A stretch of 64,000 nucleotides of DNA from Lumnitzera littorea (lineage: Eukaryota > Streptophyta > Magnoliopsida > Myrtales > Combretaceae): assembly GCA_024138015.1 (NCBI GenBank), contig JAMXBB010000007.1:69390678-69454677 (forward strand), written 5' to 3'. A program made the translations under genes and the position numbers. Below the pieces are notes generated by a model that was not told where the DNA came from, searched no databases, and saw nothing but the letters and a program-made list of their open reading frames with translations. Below, in pieces: positions 23,561 through 33,619 of this stretch (position 1 is its first letter; every line of letters starts with the position of its first letter).

Positions 23561-25801
23561 TATCGAACTTGATTTTTTTTTCTAGTTTATTTATTTATTT
23601 ATTTTAACTTGATTAGTATTAAACCCTAACTCGCTTAACATTAATTGTCGACTAAGAGTTAAGAAAAATTTAATTTTTCTTTTAAAAATTGTTTAGAGTC
23701 ACCACCCAACCGAAGTCGAAAAAAAGAGTTAAGTTATAATCAATTGGATGAATTGATTATAACTTAGCTACTAGTCTTTCAATAAAACCAATTTTTAAAA
23801 TAGTTTTTAAAACCAGATATTTAGATCCAGGGGCTATCTTATCAAATCTTTAATGGGTATCACTTTCAACTTTTTGAATTTAAATTTATCTTTCAATATT
23901 ATCCTTATAAAAATAATATCTATTCATATGTAACTAAGTAAATTTAGTTGAATCTATAAAAAGAATAAATTGAATAATTATTTATGAAAGGTAGAAAAAT
24001 AAATTTTTTTCATATTTTAAGTCACCCCGTAATTTCCTACAAGTATTTATATACCTACTATTTGGGATCAGAGTTTCATAGTTCATTAAAAAAAGAACTT
24101 TAATTTGTCAGTGACTTTTAATTTTGAAAAAATATCCGATTTTACATTTTAATCATTTGTTTTTATTTTAAGAAAAATGTCTAAAAGATTCCTAAATTGG
24201 TGTTTATTTTCGAAAAATTCTAAAGTATCCTAATTTTGAATATGATGCATTTATTTTTATTTATTTGGAAAATAGATTTTTTTCTCTAAGTGATAAAACT
24301 TTTTTTTCTCTTTTCTTTTCTTTTTTTTTTTTTATTTTGACCAAAGCGTAAAATTAAGCAAAACTAAGCTTTCTTTCCTACCCCTCCCCCCTTTTATTCT
24401 TTTTTTTTTTTGTTTTTTAGGTTCTTTTCTTCTTCTTTTTCTTTTGGATTTTTTTTTATTTATGAATTACATTTTGTTTAAAAGAATAAATAAAAGAAAA
24501 AACACAATAAAATAAGATAACAACAAAAGAATTATAAGAAGGGCTGGACTTTGCTTAGGTTGAAGAAGAAGAAAGTGGCTAACGATTATGAAGGGGTGTT
24601 AGAGGCCATTTCAAGGTGATTTTCAAGTGGGGAAAACCACAATGGTTTTCATTGGTAAAAGGTAGTTTAGGGGTGGTGCCTTGGTCTTTGGGCATTGTTT
24701 TAATGGTGGCACAAGGCAATGGTTGCAGTGGATGTTGGGTGATCGTGGTAGTGGCTACTGGGTGTTAAATGTGTGTTGGGTTCTTAGTTTTCAGCCACTA
24801 CAAACTTAGCCATGGTAGTGGTTATGCATAAGGGTAGATGAATGTCGTGTTTTGAGAGGTGGGGTTTGCGGTTGAGTGAAGGTTTCATGGTGGTTATGTC
24901 ATCGAGTTACTAATAGGCACGGCCATTACTAAGAGTGGTCAGGTCTGATAGCTACTAAAGTGGGGAAGCTTCCTATATAGTTTGTTTCACTCAATAAGAA
25001 TCGAGCTTGGCTAATTTTGTAGAGAGAAAGAGAACCGTGACCTAAAGAGAGAAAGAGCATGAAGATGTGTTTTCAAGTGGTTAGAGAGTGAATTCGATGG
25101 CTAAACTAATATACTGTAGGCATAAGGATTAGGTTCAAAAGGTTTAGGAATTGAATTAAATCCATGATTCATATTAATGAGTTTTGACCCGAAAAATGAT
25201 TTATTTTTTTCCACTTTAAATCTCAATTTTAGCCATGTAATCATCTGAATTTAGACGTGATTTTGGATGAAATCGAAACAAAGCTATGCGTAGTATATAA
25301 TTCCACTAATTAATTGTGTAGAAACCACACAAAGAAAACCCCTAAACACATGCCACACTACAGTGTTGTTTTCATTCTGGGAATAAGCTAGGAATCAAGC
25401 GAAAAGGAGGAAGAGACATAAGGGCTCGGTATGATCCACATCAAGGGTCTTCGACCCTATCTCCAATCGTATGGACTAGGTTGCACTTAGTTTAACCTTT
25501 TAAGCTTTCCTTTTTTTTTTAATAAAATTTTTAAAACTAGACTAAATTAAAAATAATCAACCAAAAAAAACCTAAATTGTAATTGTAAAAAAGAAATGAT
25601 TCCAACTAAGTGATTTAGAAATTCTAAAACTTTATCAAAAATTTTTATTTTTTATTTTTATGATTTTTTATTTTTTATACCCCTTTTTTATTTTTTTCTA
25701 AATTTTCTATTTTTTTGTATTTTTTAAAATTAGGACCCTTTTCCCTATTAAAAAAAATAATAAGCTCTAAAATTAAAGGGAACAAAAATAAGGTATTTAT
25801 A
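23561..25801 (-). repeat. 5' LTR of element A
   Basis: A 2241-bp LTR, colinear with 6607-8839 plus 17544-17638 and with 27849-29937. The element-strand start TATAAATACC corresponds to TGTAGATACC in the other copy, so the terminal TG is mutated. The end adjoins the primer site at 23541-23557. A small deletion around 25108 removes the TATAAATA box present in the other copies. Confidence 0.7.
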
Positions 25802-26627
25802 GATGTCAACAAGCATTTTTTAATAATTGCTCTGTTTTTTATCGTAATTCTCCAATATGACTTTTGAAAATTGAATCATTTTTGAAAATAAATATCTCTT
25901 AAAAACTAAGAGCAAATCTTGATGTTTGATGCTTTCGAATTTAAATATTGAAACTTCTACAATTATTTTGTTACCACCTTACTTGTTTGTACTCCATTAA
26001 ATCTGATATAATTAAGTAAAGAGCTTCAAAAATATTTGTGTAATAACTCCTTTTGAATTTGATAAAAGTCTACATTAATAAGATTAAGATTCATCATTAT
26101 CTCAACATATCTTCATATATATGTCTTTATCCATTTTTATTTTGAATTTAAATAAAGATCTATTTTAAACTCCTCAAAATTCTCCATATATTTTGATGAT
26201 AATCCTTCAAAATTCTCATGATACTTCTGACAAAATGTCTTTAATAAAATCTACTCATTGTCATAAGATACCATACCCAATTATACTTATCCTTTAGATA
26301 ATTAAATTAATTTTAACTTAATCTCCATGAATTTAACTAACCAACTTTGTGGAACGTGTTAAATACGTTGCCTAAATATATCTAACAAGTGGAGTTAGGC
26401 TTTCAAATAATTATAAACCCGAAATACTCGATATATTCAGCTTCGCAACTTATGATACTATACTTGAGGTTCTGAATTTGTCTCCAAGTTTGTTTCTGAT
26501 TGTTAAAATTAGTAATAAGACCAAATTCTTATTTTTTGTTTATTGTCCTACATACTTAACAAACTTGTTAAATATCTTTACTTTTTTTGTTATCATCAAA
26601 ATACTTATGAGATAACTCAACAGTCTT
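25802..26627. repeat. Right part of the split copia-type solo LTR
   Basis: Continues 5845-6606 after the element A insertion. It ends TTGTTATCATCAAAATAC...AACTCAACA; the 'TCATCAAAA' wording close to the terminus is common in SIRE-type copia LTRs (from memory of the family). The following 5-mer GTCTT (26623-26627) pairs with GTCTC at 5840-5844 as a target duplication with one mismatch. Confidence 0.45.
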
Positions 26628-27848
26628 AAAGGTAAGGAAGAAAGGGAAGGGCACCTTTTCTAATCAAAACTTATAAGATAGCTTCATTTCAATGAATTTT
26701 CAAGGGTTTTTATTAGGAATTCAAAATTTAATATTCATTTATTTTTTAGCAATTCATCTAGTTATAGCTCAAAATCTTGATTATAGAATTACATCCATCA
26801 TTCAAGCAATTATTCTTCTTCCTTTCTCTTTTGATTTAACTTTTGAAGGGTTTCGATGAAATAAGGTGATTTAGGTTAAGTTGAGTTATATTTTGTAGTT
26901 GAAGTGGAACAAAGCAGGGAGAATTACACAAAAGGGGTTTGGGGTCAAGTGACAATCCTCTATTTCAACTAGTTCAAAGTTTGATCCTTTATTTGAACTA
27001 TTTGAAAGTTGGATCATCAATTTGAATTTGACCCCAAACATGGATATGCTTGTATGTAATTTTCTCAATAAAGACATGTATAAGTGATTGGTTGAAGAGT
27101 ATTCAAAGTTGAATAGAAGGGAAATAAGGGTTTGAAATGGATTGATGATTGATATCCAAGTGCTATTGCTCTTTTGTCAAGCCGATTCTTCTTATCACCG
27201 TTCTATAGGTGATATGTGGTAGAGTTCAACATGTGGCAATCCTACTGTCTTATCGGTTCCCTAGGTATCATCCTGACAATTAGCTTAGTTTCAAGGTCAT
27301 CTTTTTTTTTTTTTTCTTTTTTTGGTTTTCTCCAAGCATTAGAACTTCAATCAAGTGTTTATTCCTTTTTCCTAAGTTTAAAGGTCCTACCTTTGCCCAA
27401 GTCAAGACCTATATGGTATTAAGTAAGGCCTCAGAGTACCTTTAGGTAGTGATAATCTATGGGTGTCTGGCATTTTTACTTAAGATGCTTAATTAGATTG
27501 ATGAATATACAATTAAAATGAATTTGCTATTGTTAATGCGAGGTTACATGATTTGAGTTTCATAATAGCTTCAATTTGTCGTTCCAAGTACATGATGTTT
27601 ATTTGGTATTTGCTCTTGCTAGGTATAAATGTAACAAAACTAGATTTTATCTAAATAATATTTTAATTGTTGGCTGTGCTTAGTTGGGTTTCGAGGCCCA
27701 TAATGGCATATCCTTAAGGGGTACTTGTTGATCCTTAAGTGATAATGTCCCTAGTAAAGTTGCATATTGAGACGATGGAACTAGAGATGACTCATGGATA
27801 CATAAGTATTGGGGCCCACTGCGACAATTCTCATCGTCGTACTATATA
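26628..27848. other. No gene seen; old repeat-like sequence
   Basis: AT-rich sequence with no exon or RNA gene. The wording at 27690-27840 (GAGGCCCATAATGG, GGGGCCCACTGCGACAATT) continues at 29943 beyond the solo LTR, so the solo LTR landed in pre-existing, probably LTR-derived DNA. Short frames at 26886-27077 and 27216-27422 are not supported by any motif. Confidence 0.4.
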
Positions 27849-29937
27849 TGTTGAGCTTGATTTTTCACCCTTCTGGTTCTTTTTAAATTAAGTTTTCTTT
27901 AAACCGATCAGTACTAAACTTTATCTGTTTAATACAAACCCTTGACTAAGGTTTAAAGAAAATTGTTTTTTTTTTTTTATATCTTAAAAATGCTTTGGAG
28001 TTGCCATTCGACCGGAGTAGAGAAAAAGAGTTAAGTTATAACCACTTAAGTGGATTGGTTATAACTTAGCTATTGGTTTAACGAAAAAACCAATTTTTAA
28101 AATGGTTTTTAAAACTAGAGATCTAAATTCAAGAGCTATCCTATTAAATCCTAAACAAGTACCATTTTTTAACTTTTTGAATTTAACTTTGCTTTTCAAA
28201 TATACCTTTTTTTCATTTCTAAACAATTAATCATATCACGTGTGACTAAATTAATTAATTTGAACAAATATTTATAAAGGTGGAAAAAAATGAAACTTTT
28301 CATATTTTAAGTCGCCTCGTACATACGGGTGTCTACGTACGTGCTATTCGGATTAAACTTCCGTAGTTCGTTCATGAAAACTTTAGCAAGTGATTTGACT
28401 TTAATATTTGAAAAAAGTCGGATTTACATTTTTATCCAGTTCAATTTATTCAACGAAATTCTCCTAAAAGGTCATAATCGGTATTTTATTTTTAAAAACT
28501 CGAAAATAGTCATAATTTGAAAATGGTCTATTTATTTTCATTTATTTTTAGAAAACTCAATTTTTCTAAGTATCAAAGCAATTTTTATTCACTAGCTTAT
28601 TTATTTATTTTTATTATATTATTTTATTACTTATTCTATCTATTTCTATTAAATTAAAAACAATAGACTACTTCTTTTTTTTTTCTATTTTCTTCCTTTT
28701 TTCTTTTTCGTTCTTTTTTTTCTTTTTTCTTTTTCTCATTTATTATTACATTTACAAATAAAAAAATAAATAAAATTAAAAAGAGAAAAAAAAAAAGGAC
28801 CGGGTTGGCTCTGATTAGCTTTGGATCGGCTTAGACGACTTAGATTGGCTTAGGGTGACTCGATTAACTCACTTCGGCTTGGATCGGCTTAGTCAGCTTA
28901 CTTTAGCTCGAGGTTGGCTCACTTCGGCTCCAGTCGGCTCACTTTGACTCGTGTTGGCTCTAAAAATTAGATGGTGGTGGTTTTTGTTAAAAAACATGGT
29001 AGGGGATACTATCCTAGAGAAAGAGAGGAACAGTGCTAGAGAGAGGAAGCTTTGATTTTTATTTTTCTAAAGTGTTTCGAAGCCTTATTATGTGTTGAAA
29101 ATGAAGAGTAAACCCTTATTTATAGTTATCATGGTCGAGTTAAGGATATAAAATATTAAATGCAATACGATTTTCTTCAATATTTGGGTTGGGCGAACTT
29201 AAACAACATGTGATACCAAATACAAAGTCGTATGTGTAAGAATGTATCCAACGCACGTAAGAGTGTATCAAAGTGTATCGAATGTGCGTAAGAGTGTGCC
29301 TACCACACTTAAAAGTGAGTTGGTAAACGATGTGGTAATGAAATGAGAAAAGAAAAGAAAAGAAAAGATACATTTTGCACCTTTCATGGATTAAACCTAG
29401 GATTTCCAAGTCATATGCAATATCAAGTCTAAGTGCTATCTAGTTGGGCTATTGGTTTTTCTTTATTCATATGTGCAACATATGGATTAGGTCAACTTGG
29501 GTCAGATTCAAATCTAAACTTAGGCCAATGACCCTTTTCTTTATTTTACCTAAATTAAAAAATTATATTCTACTAAACTATTTAAAAGATTTATTATTTT
29601 CTAAATCTTCTATTTTTTGTATTTTTCTAAATTTTAAATTTTTGTGATTTTTTCTAAATTTCTTTTTTTCTTTTGCTTTTCTTAAATCTTTTAGATTTTT
29701 TTTTTGTTTTCTTAAATTTTCTACTTTTTTTTGTATTTTTCTAAATTTCTTATTTTTTTGAGTTTTTTCTTATTTTTGTATTTTTTATATTTTTATGGAA
29801 TTTCTTTTTTTTTTGTTTTCTTTAATTTTCGATTTTTTTTTGTATTTTTCCTAATTTAGTACCCTTTAACCCTATTCTAAAAAATTAAAAAATAAAAAGG
29901 GGGGAGGGGAGGTGAGTGCAAAAATGAGATGTTTATA
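27849..29937 (-). repeat. Solo LTR of the A family
   Basis: A 2089-bp LTR colinear with both LTRs of element A. On the plus strand it begins TGTTGAGCTTG, and on the element strand it starts TATAAACATCTCATTTTTG (compare TGTAGACACCTCATTTTTG in B). It is flanked by ATATA on both sides (27844-27848, 29938-29942); the AT-rich site weakens but does not remove the evidence. No primer site or internal sequence adjoins it, so it is a solo LTR. TATA box complement at 29117-29124. Confidence 0.65.
28800..28965 (-). repeat. Short GGCTNACT/CGGCTT iterations within the solo LTR
   Basis: Roughly a dozen imperfect repeats of words such as TTGGCTC, CGGCTTAG and CGGCTCACTT, spaced 10-20 bp. They lie where the A LTRs have a shorter GC-richer stretch (7560-7640, 24540-24560). 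Probably a local expansion. Confidence 0.5.
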
Positions 29938-29942
29938 ATATA

Positions 29943-32650
29943 TATATCATAAGTAGGTTTATATATAGTATGGTAAGATCATGAGTAGCCTTATGTTGCT
30001 TAATGGATTAAAATAAAGATAACCAAGCTAATTAATTGATATTTCTAATGCATCGACTACATGTGTTTCACTGATACATTTTATGTGTGCTTAGTAATGG
30101 TGTGGCATGGGCATGTGGTTATGCATTACATATCGAGTTTTGACTCATTTGTTTATGTTTACAATTCTAATTAGTTTTGATAGTTAGCTGCTTATAATAA
30201 GTTTGGGGATTCTATCACCATCAAGTGGGGAAAAGAGGCGTTTAGTAACTTTATTGTGATGATGATGTTGATGATCGAAGGTTGGGGGTTTTTAGGGTAG
30301 GGGGTAGGGAAGGTTATGGAAATGATATTGATTAGATTTGTTGACATGTTTTATTGTTATAGAAGCTAGTAATCCTGTTAGCAATTAATCACCTCTAATT
30401 AGAGCTACCGAGTTTAAAAATTTATAAACCTATAATCTATCCTTAGCTTGATTCAATAAGCAAGTGTACCTATCGTTTTATAACACGGATGAGTATAGGG
30501 TCATCTGCATCAGGAACAAATTCAAGCACTAGTACTAGCTAATTTTCCTATAATTTAGCACCCGAAATATTTAAGTGATTAATGACTAAAACTCTAAATT
30601 ATTAGCTAAACTGCATTAATCTACCAACAACTTTTATTCAACACAATGACATACAAAAACAATTAATAATACAACATTTAACATGCAGACCTGCATCATC
30701 ACTTAGTATGATATTACCAATACACTTTTATCTTAATATTTGTTACCTGTAAGGAATTACTAGCGTGTGAGTATTCTTCTTAGAAATACTTACTCCTAAT
30801 AATAGAGATATTATTAGGAGTAAGTTGTTTCAATGAATTAAATGTATTCAATAGAATTGTCTCTTGACATATTCTATTAAAATTTGTCTTAAGTCAATGT
30901 CGTACACTATACTGTATTTAGATTCATTAAGTTTAATTAGTCAGAATTAACAAATATTAGGAAACTGCTATTCCATGCACTTAATCATACTAAATAGATG
31001 TAATAAGTCTCAAGCTATTACTTATACATGATAAAGTAATAACATAAATTAATAAAACTCATAAGTAATAAGAAATAAAACGTGGAATCAGTATAAAGTA
31101 AAAAACCCTTTTTAATTTCATTGTAGAAGTCTCACAAATGCATGAATAATAAATTCTCATCAGCTCTCTTGAGTAGTTCCAGGAAAAGTACACGATTTAT
31201 AAGTAGAAAATTATACTAAGAATGTAAAGATACAATTGATACACTTTAGGTTTACATATGTGTTATAGTTTAGAATTAGAGTAAAAGATCTTCGGGTTCT
31301 AACATGAAAAATCTGATGTTCTCTCTTTTGATGATATTTGTTATCATGTGATGTGATATGATATATCATGTGTATTGTCCCTTGTTTAAAAATTGCAGTG
31401 TATTTTGTTTCTTCTCGTCAAAAGGCTTGAAATACCCCACTTCAAGACATCCCCTAATGTTTAGACTCGTTCTATGCATTAGTTCGAGTGAAAAGAATCA
31501 TTGTATCTACTCTTATCATGCCTGTGACTCGAGGCATGATCATCTCAAAAAAGCATAGTCTTCACCTATCACGGCTGTGATGTTAGATATGAACTCCTCG
31601 TTAAACTTATTCATCTCCTCATGCCCGTAATCGAGAGAGTGATTATTCTCTTGATATATAATCACGACCATGATTGATAGAAGGATCATAATACTTCTCT
31701 TGGTTATGTCTATAACAAAGGGCGTGACTGGTATTAGGCACTCAATTCTTCCATTATCACACTTGTGATTGAATGCATGTTGGTTTTCCTTTAAAGTTTT
31801 CAATTCCTCATGGTTGTAATTGCCTTAAATTGCATTATTTTTATGTAAACTTTAATTCCTTGCTCTTAAATCATTTGAAACTAATATATTATACAATTAG
31901 GTACCTAGAACTTTAGAAATGAACACATTGATGAACAATATATGCTTAAATATGCCTATAAAGTATAGAATAATTTATGCTTATCAACAATAATGACTAT
32001 GGTTGGAATGACTTGTCCATGAGTCATTTGAATTGTATAAATTGTGAAGAATTGTCATCATTATATTGTAGGTGATTATTACAAGTGATTTTAGAGACTA
32101 TAAAAGAGCATTTAGAGCCTTAACGTGTCATTAGATATTAAAGACACAGTGAGTTGTAGTACGCTTAGGTTTTGAGGTATTACACATAGTGAAGATAATG
32201 TAGGCTTTGTCTTTATACATGACTATGGTTAGTCAAACGCTTAATGATCAATGTTGAGAATCTTTTAGTTTGAGGGATAAGTTGTATAGGTTGTAGAGGG
32301 CTTTGTGATAATTGTCATCCCTATGGTCATAATCAAGGGACTTGTTAGGTTTACATGGATACCTCTTAAGGCTCATATCTACTACTTCCACATCTACACT
32401 TAGTTTAGATTTGCATGTCGAAGAAACTTAGTCATCTATTGTTACTTTATCATAGGACAAATATGTTAAACTCTTATGTTGCTAAAATGTATTACAACCA
32501 TTTACTTTGTCTTCATTTGTAGTTTGGTCAAGTTATCTACCTTACTTTGGCTTCCCCATAATATTGGTTTCTTGTGTAATAGATCATATGTCAGGCATAT
32601 TTAATTACTTTTCACTTTATCTAATACTCATAAACAACAAACTTAGTATT
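29943..32650. other. No gene seen; LTR-like debris with hairpins
   Basis: From 30430 the wording (AAGCAAGTGTACCTATCG, GAGTATAGGGTCATCTGC) resembles LTRs of plant gypsy elements whose sequence ends near TTATGCTTATCAACA (31976-31989); this is recalled from similar sequences, not verified. It contains a perfect inverted repeat at 30788-30825 and a cluster of ATCAC/GTGAT palindromes at 31515-31825. No exon is supported; frames at 31358-31558 and 31540-31803 fall inside the palindrome cluster. Confidence 0.4.
30788..30825. repeat. Perfect 16-bp inverted repeat with 6-nt loop
   Basis: Left arm 30788-30803 (ACTTACTCCTAATAAT), loop AGAGAT, right arm 30810-30825 (ATTATTAGGAGTAAGT). The arms match perfectly. 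No T-run follows and no gene adjoins, so I do not call it a terminator. Confidence 0.75.
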
Positions 32651-32654
32651 TGTT

Positions 32655-32735
32655 CTATATAGTATATACACCTTTCTTTAATATCACCATAGAGAAAAGC
32701 ATTTTTGATATCTCATTGATAAAGGCCAATGATGT
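32655..32735 (-). pseudogene. Ty1/copia reverse transcriptase fragment
   Basis: Minus-strand translation reads WPLS then, after a one-base shift, DIKNAFLYGDIKERCI (complement of about 32725-32670). This is the copia RT motif 'W.L.Q.DVKNAFLHGDL.E.VYM', including the first catalytic Asp. Only this short stretch is recognisable; downstream sequence is shifted and stopped. A short relic in the flank of the RecA gene. Confidence 0.65.
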
Positions 32736-33470
32736 GTAATACTAGGAGGTGCTGAGTTTGAACCCTCGCTTCTTAGTTAACCTTATCTAATATGTGGTTA
32801 ACTTGTTGGGGGTTATTCCAAATCCACCTCACAAGTGAGAAGGAGTGGTATATAACAAACATAATAATTTATACTAAATCTAAAAACTTAAAATTTTATA
32901 AGAGACGGTGATGATACTATTCATAATAGTTGCATTATTTATCTTATGATTCAAAATCAATTTATAACATTTGAAAGATTAAAAATCATATCTTATCAAA
33001 ATTTATTTAGTAAACTGTGAACATAGCTTAATTCTTTTCCTTTCTTTTCAATTTGAAGCTCCACTCTCTCACCTCATGTATGTCTACCCATACGAATGTT
33101 AACCTCAAATAACATGACCTTGAAGTTATGGCGCTGTCAATATTCTATAATAAAAATAGTTTTTTTTCTATATTGTAAAAGAAAAGTTCGATGATTAATT
33201 GTAATTTAAACCGTGGAAAATTTTTGAACCAACAACAGTTGGGTGTCACAAAAAGACTACAACGTTTGAATCCAGTTTGCTTTAGATCAGAGGTGGAATA
33301 GAATCAACACGAGTCGAATCGATAGCTCGCGCCGAGTGGCTGTTTCCCGGACGCGACATCGTGAAAGAACGAAACCCTCGTTCGCACTGTCTCTTCCTTG
33401 CTCTTCTTCAGTTCCGTCCTCACTTCCCCATAAACAGTTCAAAAAGGAGGGAAACCAAAACCAAACGCCA

Positions 33471-33536
33471 AAACCCTAAACCCTCTGTCTCTCTCTCTCG
33501 GCGCGATCGTAGCGCACGCCTTAAATCCTTAGACTA

Positions 33537-33567
<31 letters not shown>

Positions 33568-33578
33568 TCTCTCTCTCC
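33471..33578 (+). promoter_or_regulatory. Telo-box and (CT)n tract in the RecA leader
   Basis: AAACCCTAAACCCT (33471-33484) is a plant telo-box (AAACCCTAA), known from promoters and leaders of genes active in dividing cells. It is followed by a CT-rich run and a (CT)n tract at 33541-33578, ending about 40 bp before the start codon. The position fits a promoter-proximal/5' UTR element; the transcription start was not determined. Confidence 0.5.
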
Positions 33579-33619
33579 ATTTCAAACCAAAGACGGTTTT
33601 TTTGGTCCCCTTTTACACT

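Larger units (their letters stand above)
6607..25801 (-). mobile_element. Outer Tat-like LTR retrotransposon A, split by element B
   Basis: Minus-strand element. Its 5' LTR is 25801-23561, followed by the primer site TGACGACTCCACTGAAG (complement of about 23541-23557), an internal region to 17639, then the 3' LTR (17638-17544 plus 8839-6607). The LTRs share long colinear similarity. The flanks GAAGT (6602-6606) and GATGT (25802-25806) form a 5-bp target duplication with one mismatch. The primer site matches that of element B (TGGCGACTCCACTGGGGA), a type I associate with Ogre/Tat elements primed by tRNA-Arg. I recognise no RT, RNase H or integrase in the roughly 5.9 kb internal part, so it appears non-autonomous or heavily eroded. 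Confidence 0.7.

Noticed and set aside
30788..30825. Rho-independent terminator
   Set aside because: The genome is eukaryotic, no T-run follows the hairpin and no gene ends here.
32740..32860. tRNA-derived SINE, from a GTTTGAACCC box-B-like word
   Set aside because: No convincing A box at the right spacing, no poly(A)/T tail and no target duplication found.
1..33000. CRISPR-like array, suggested by the regular 48-bp repeats at 18613-19482
   Set aside because: The repeats are contiguous with no unique spacers, imperfect, and located in a plant retrotransposon 3' UTR.
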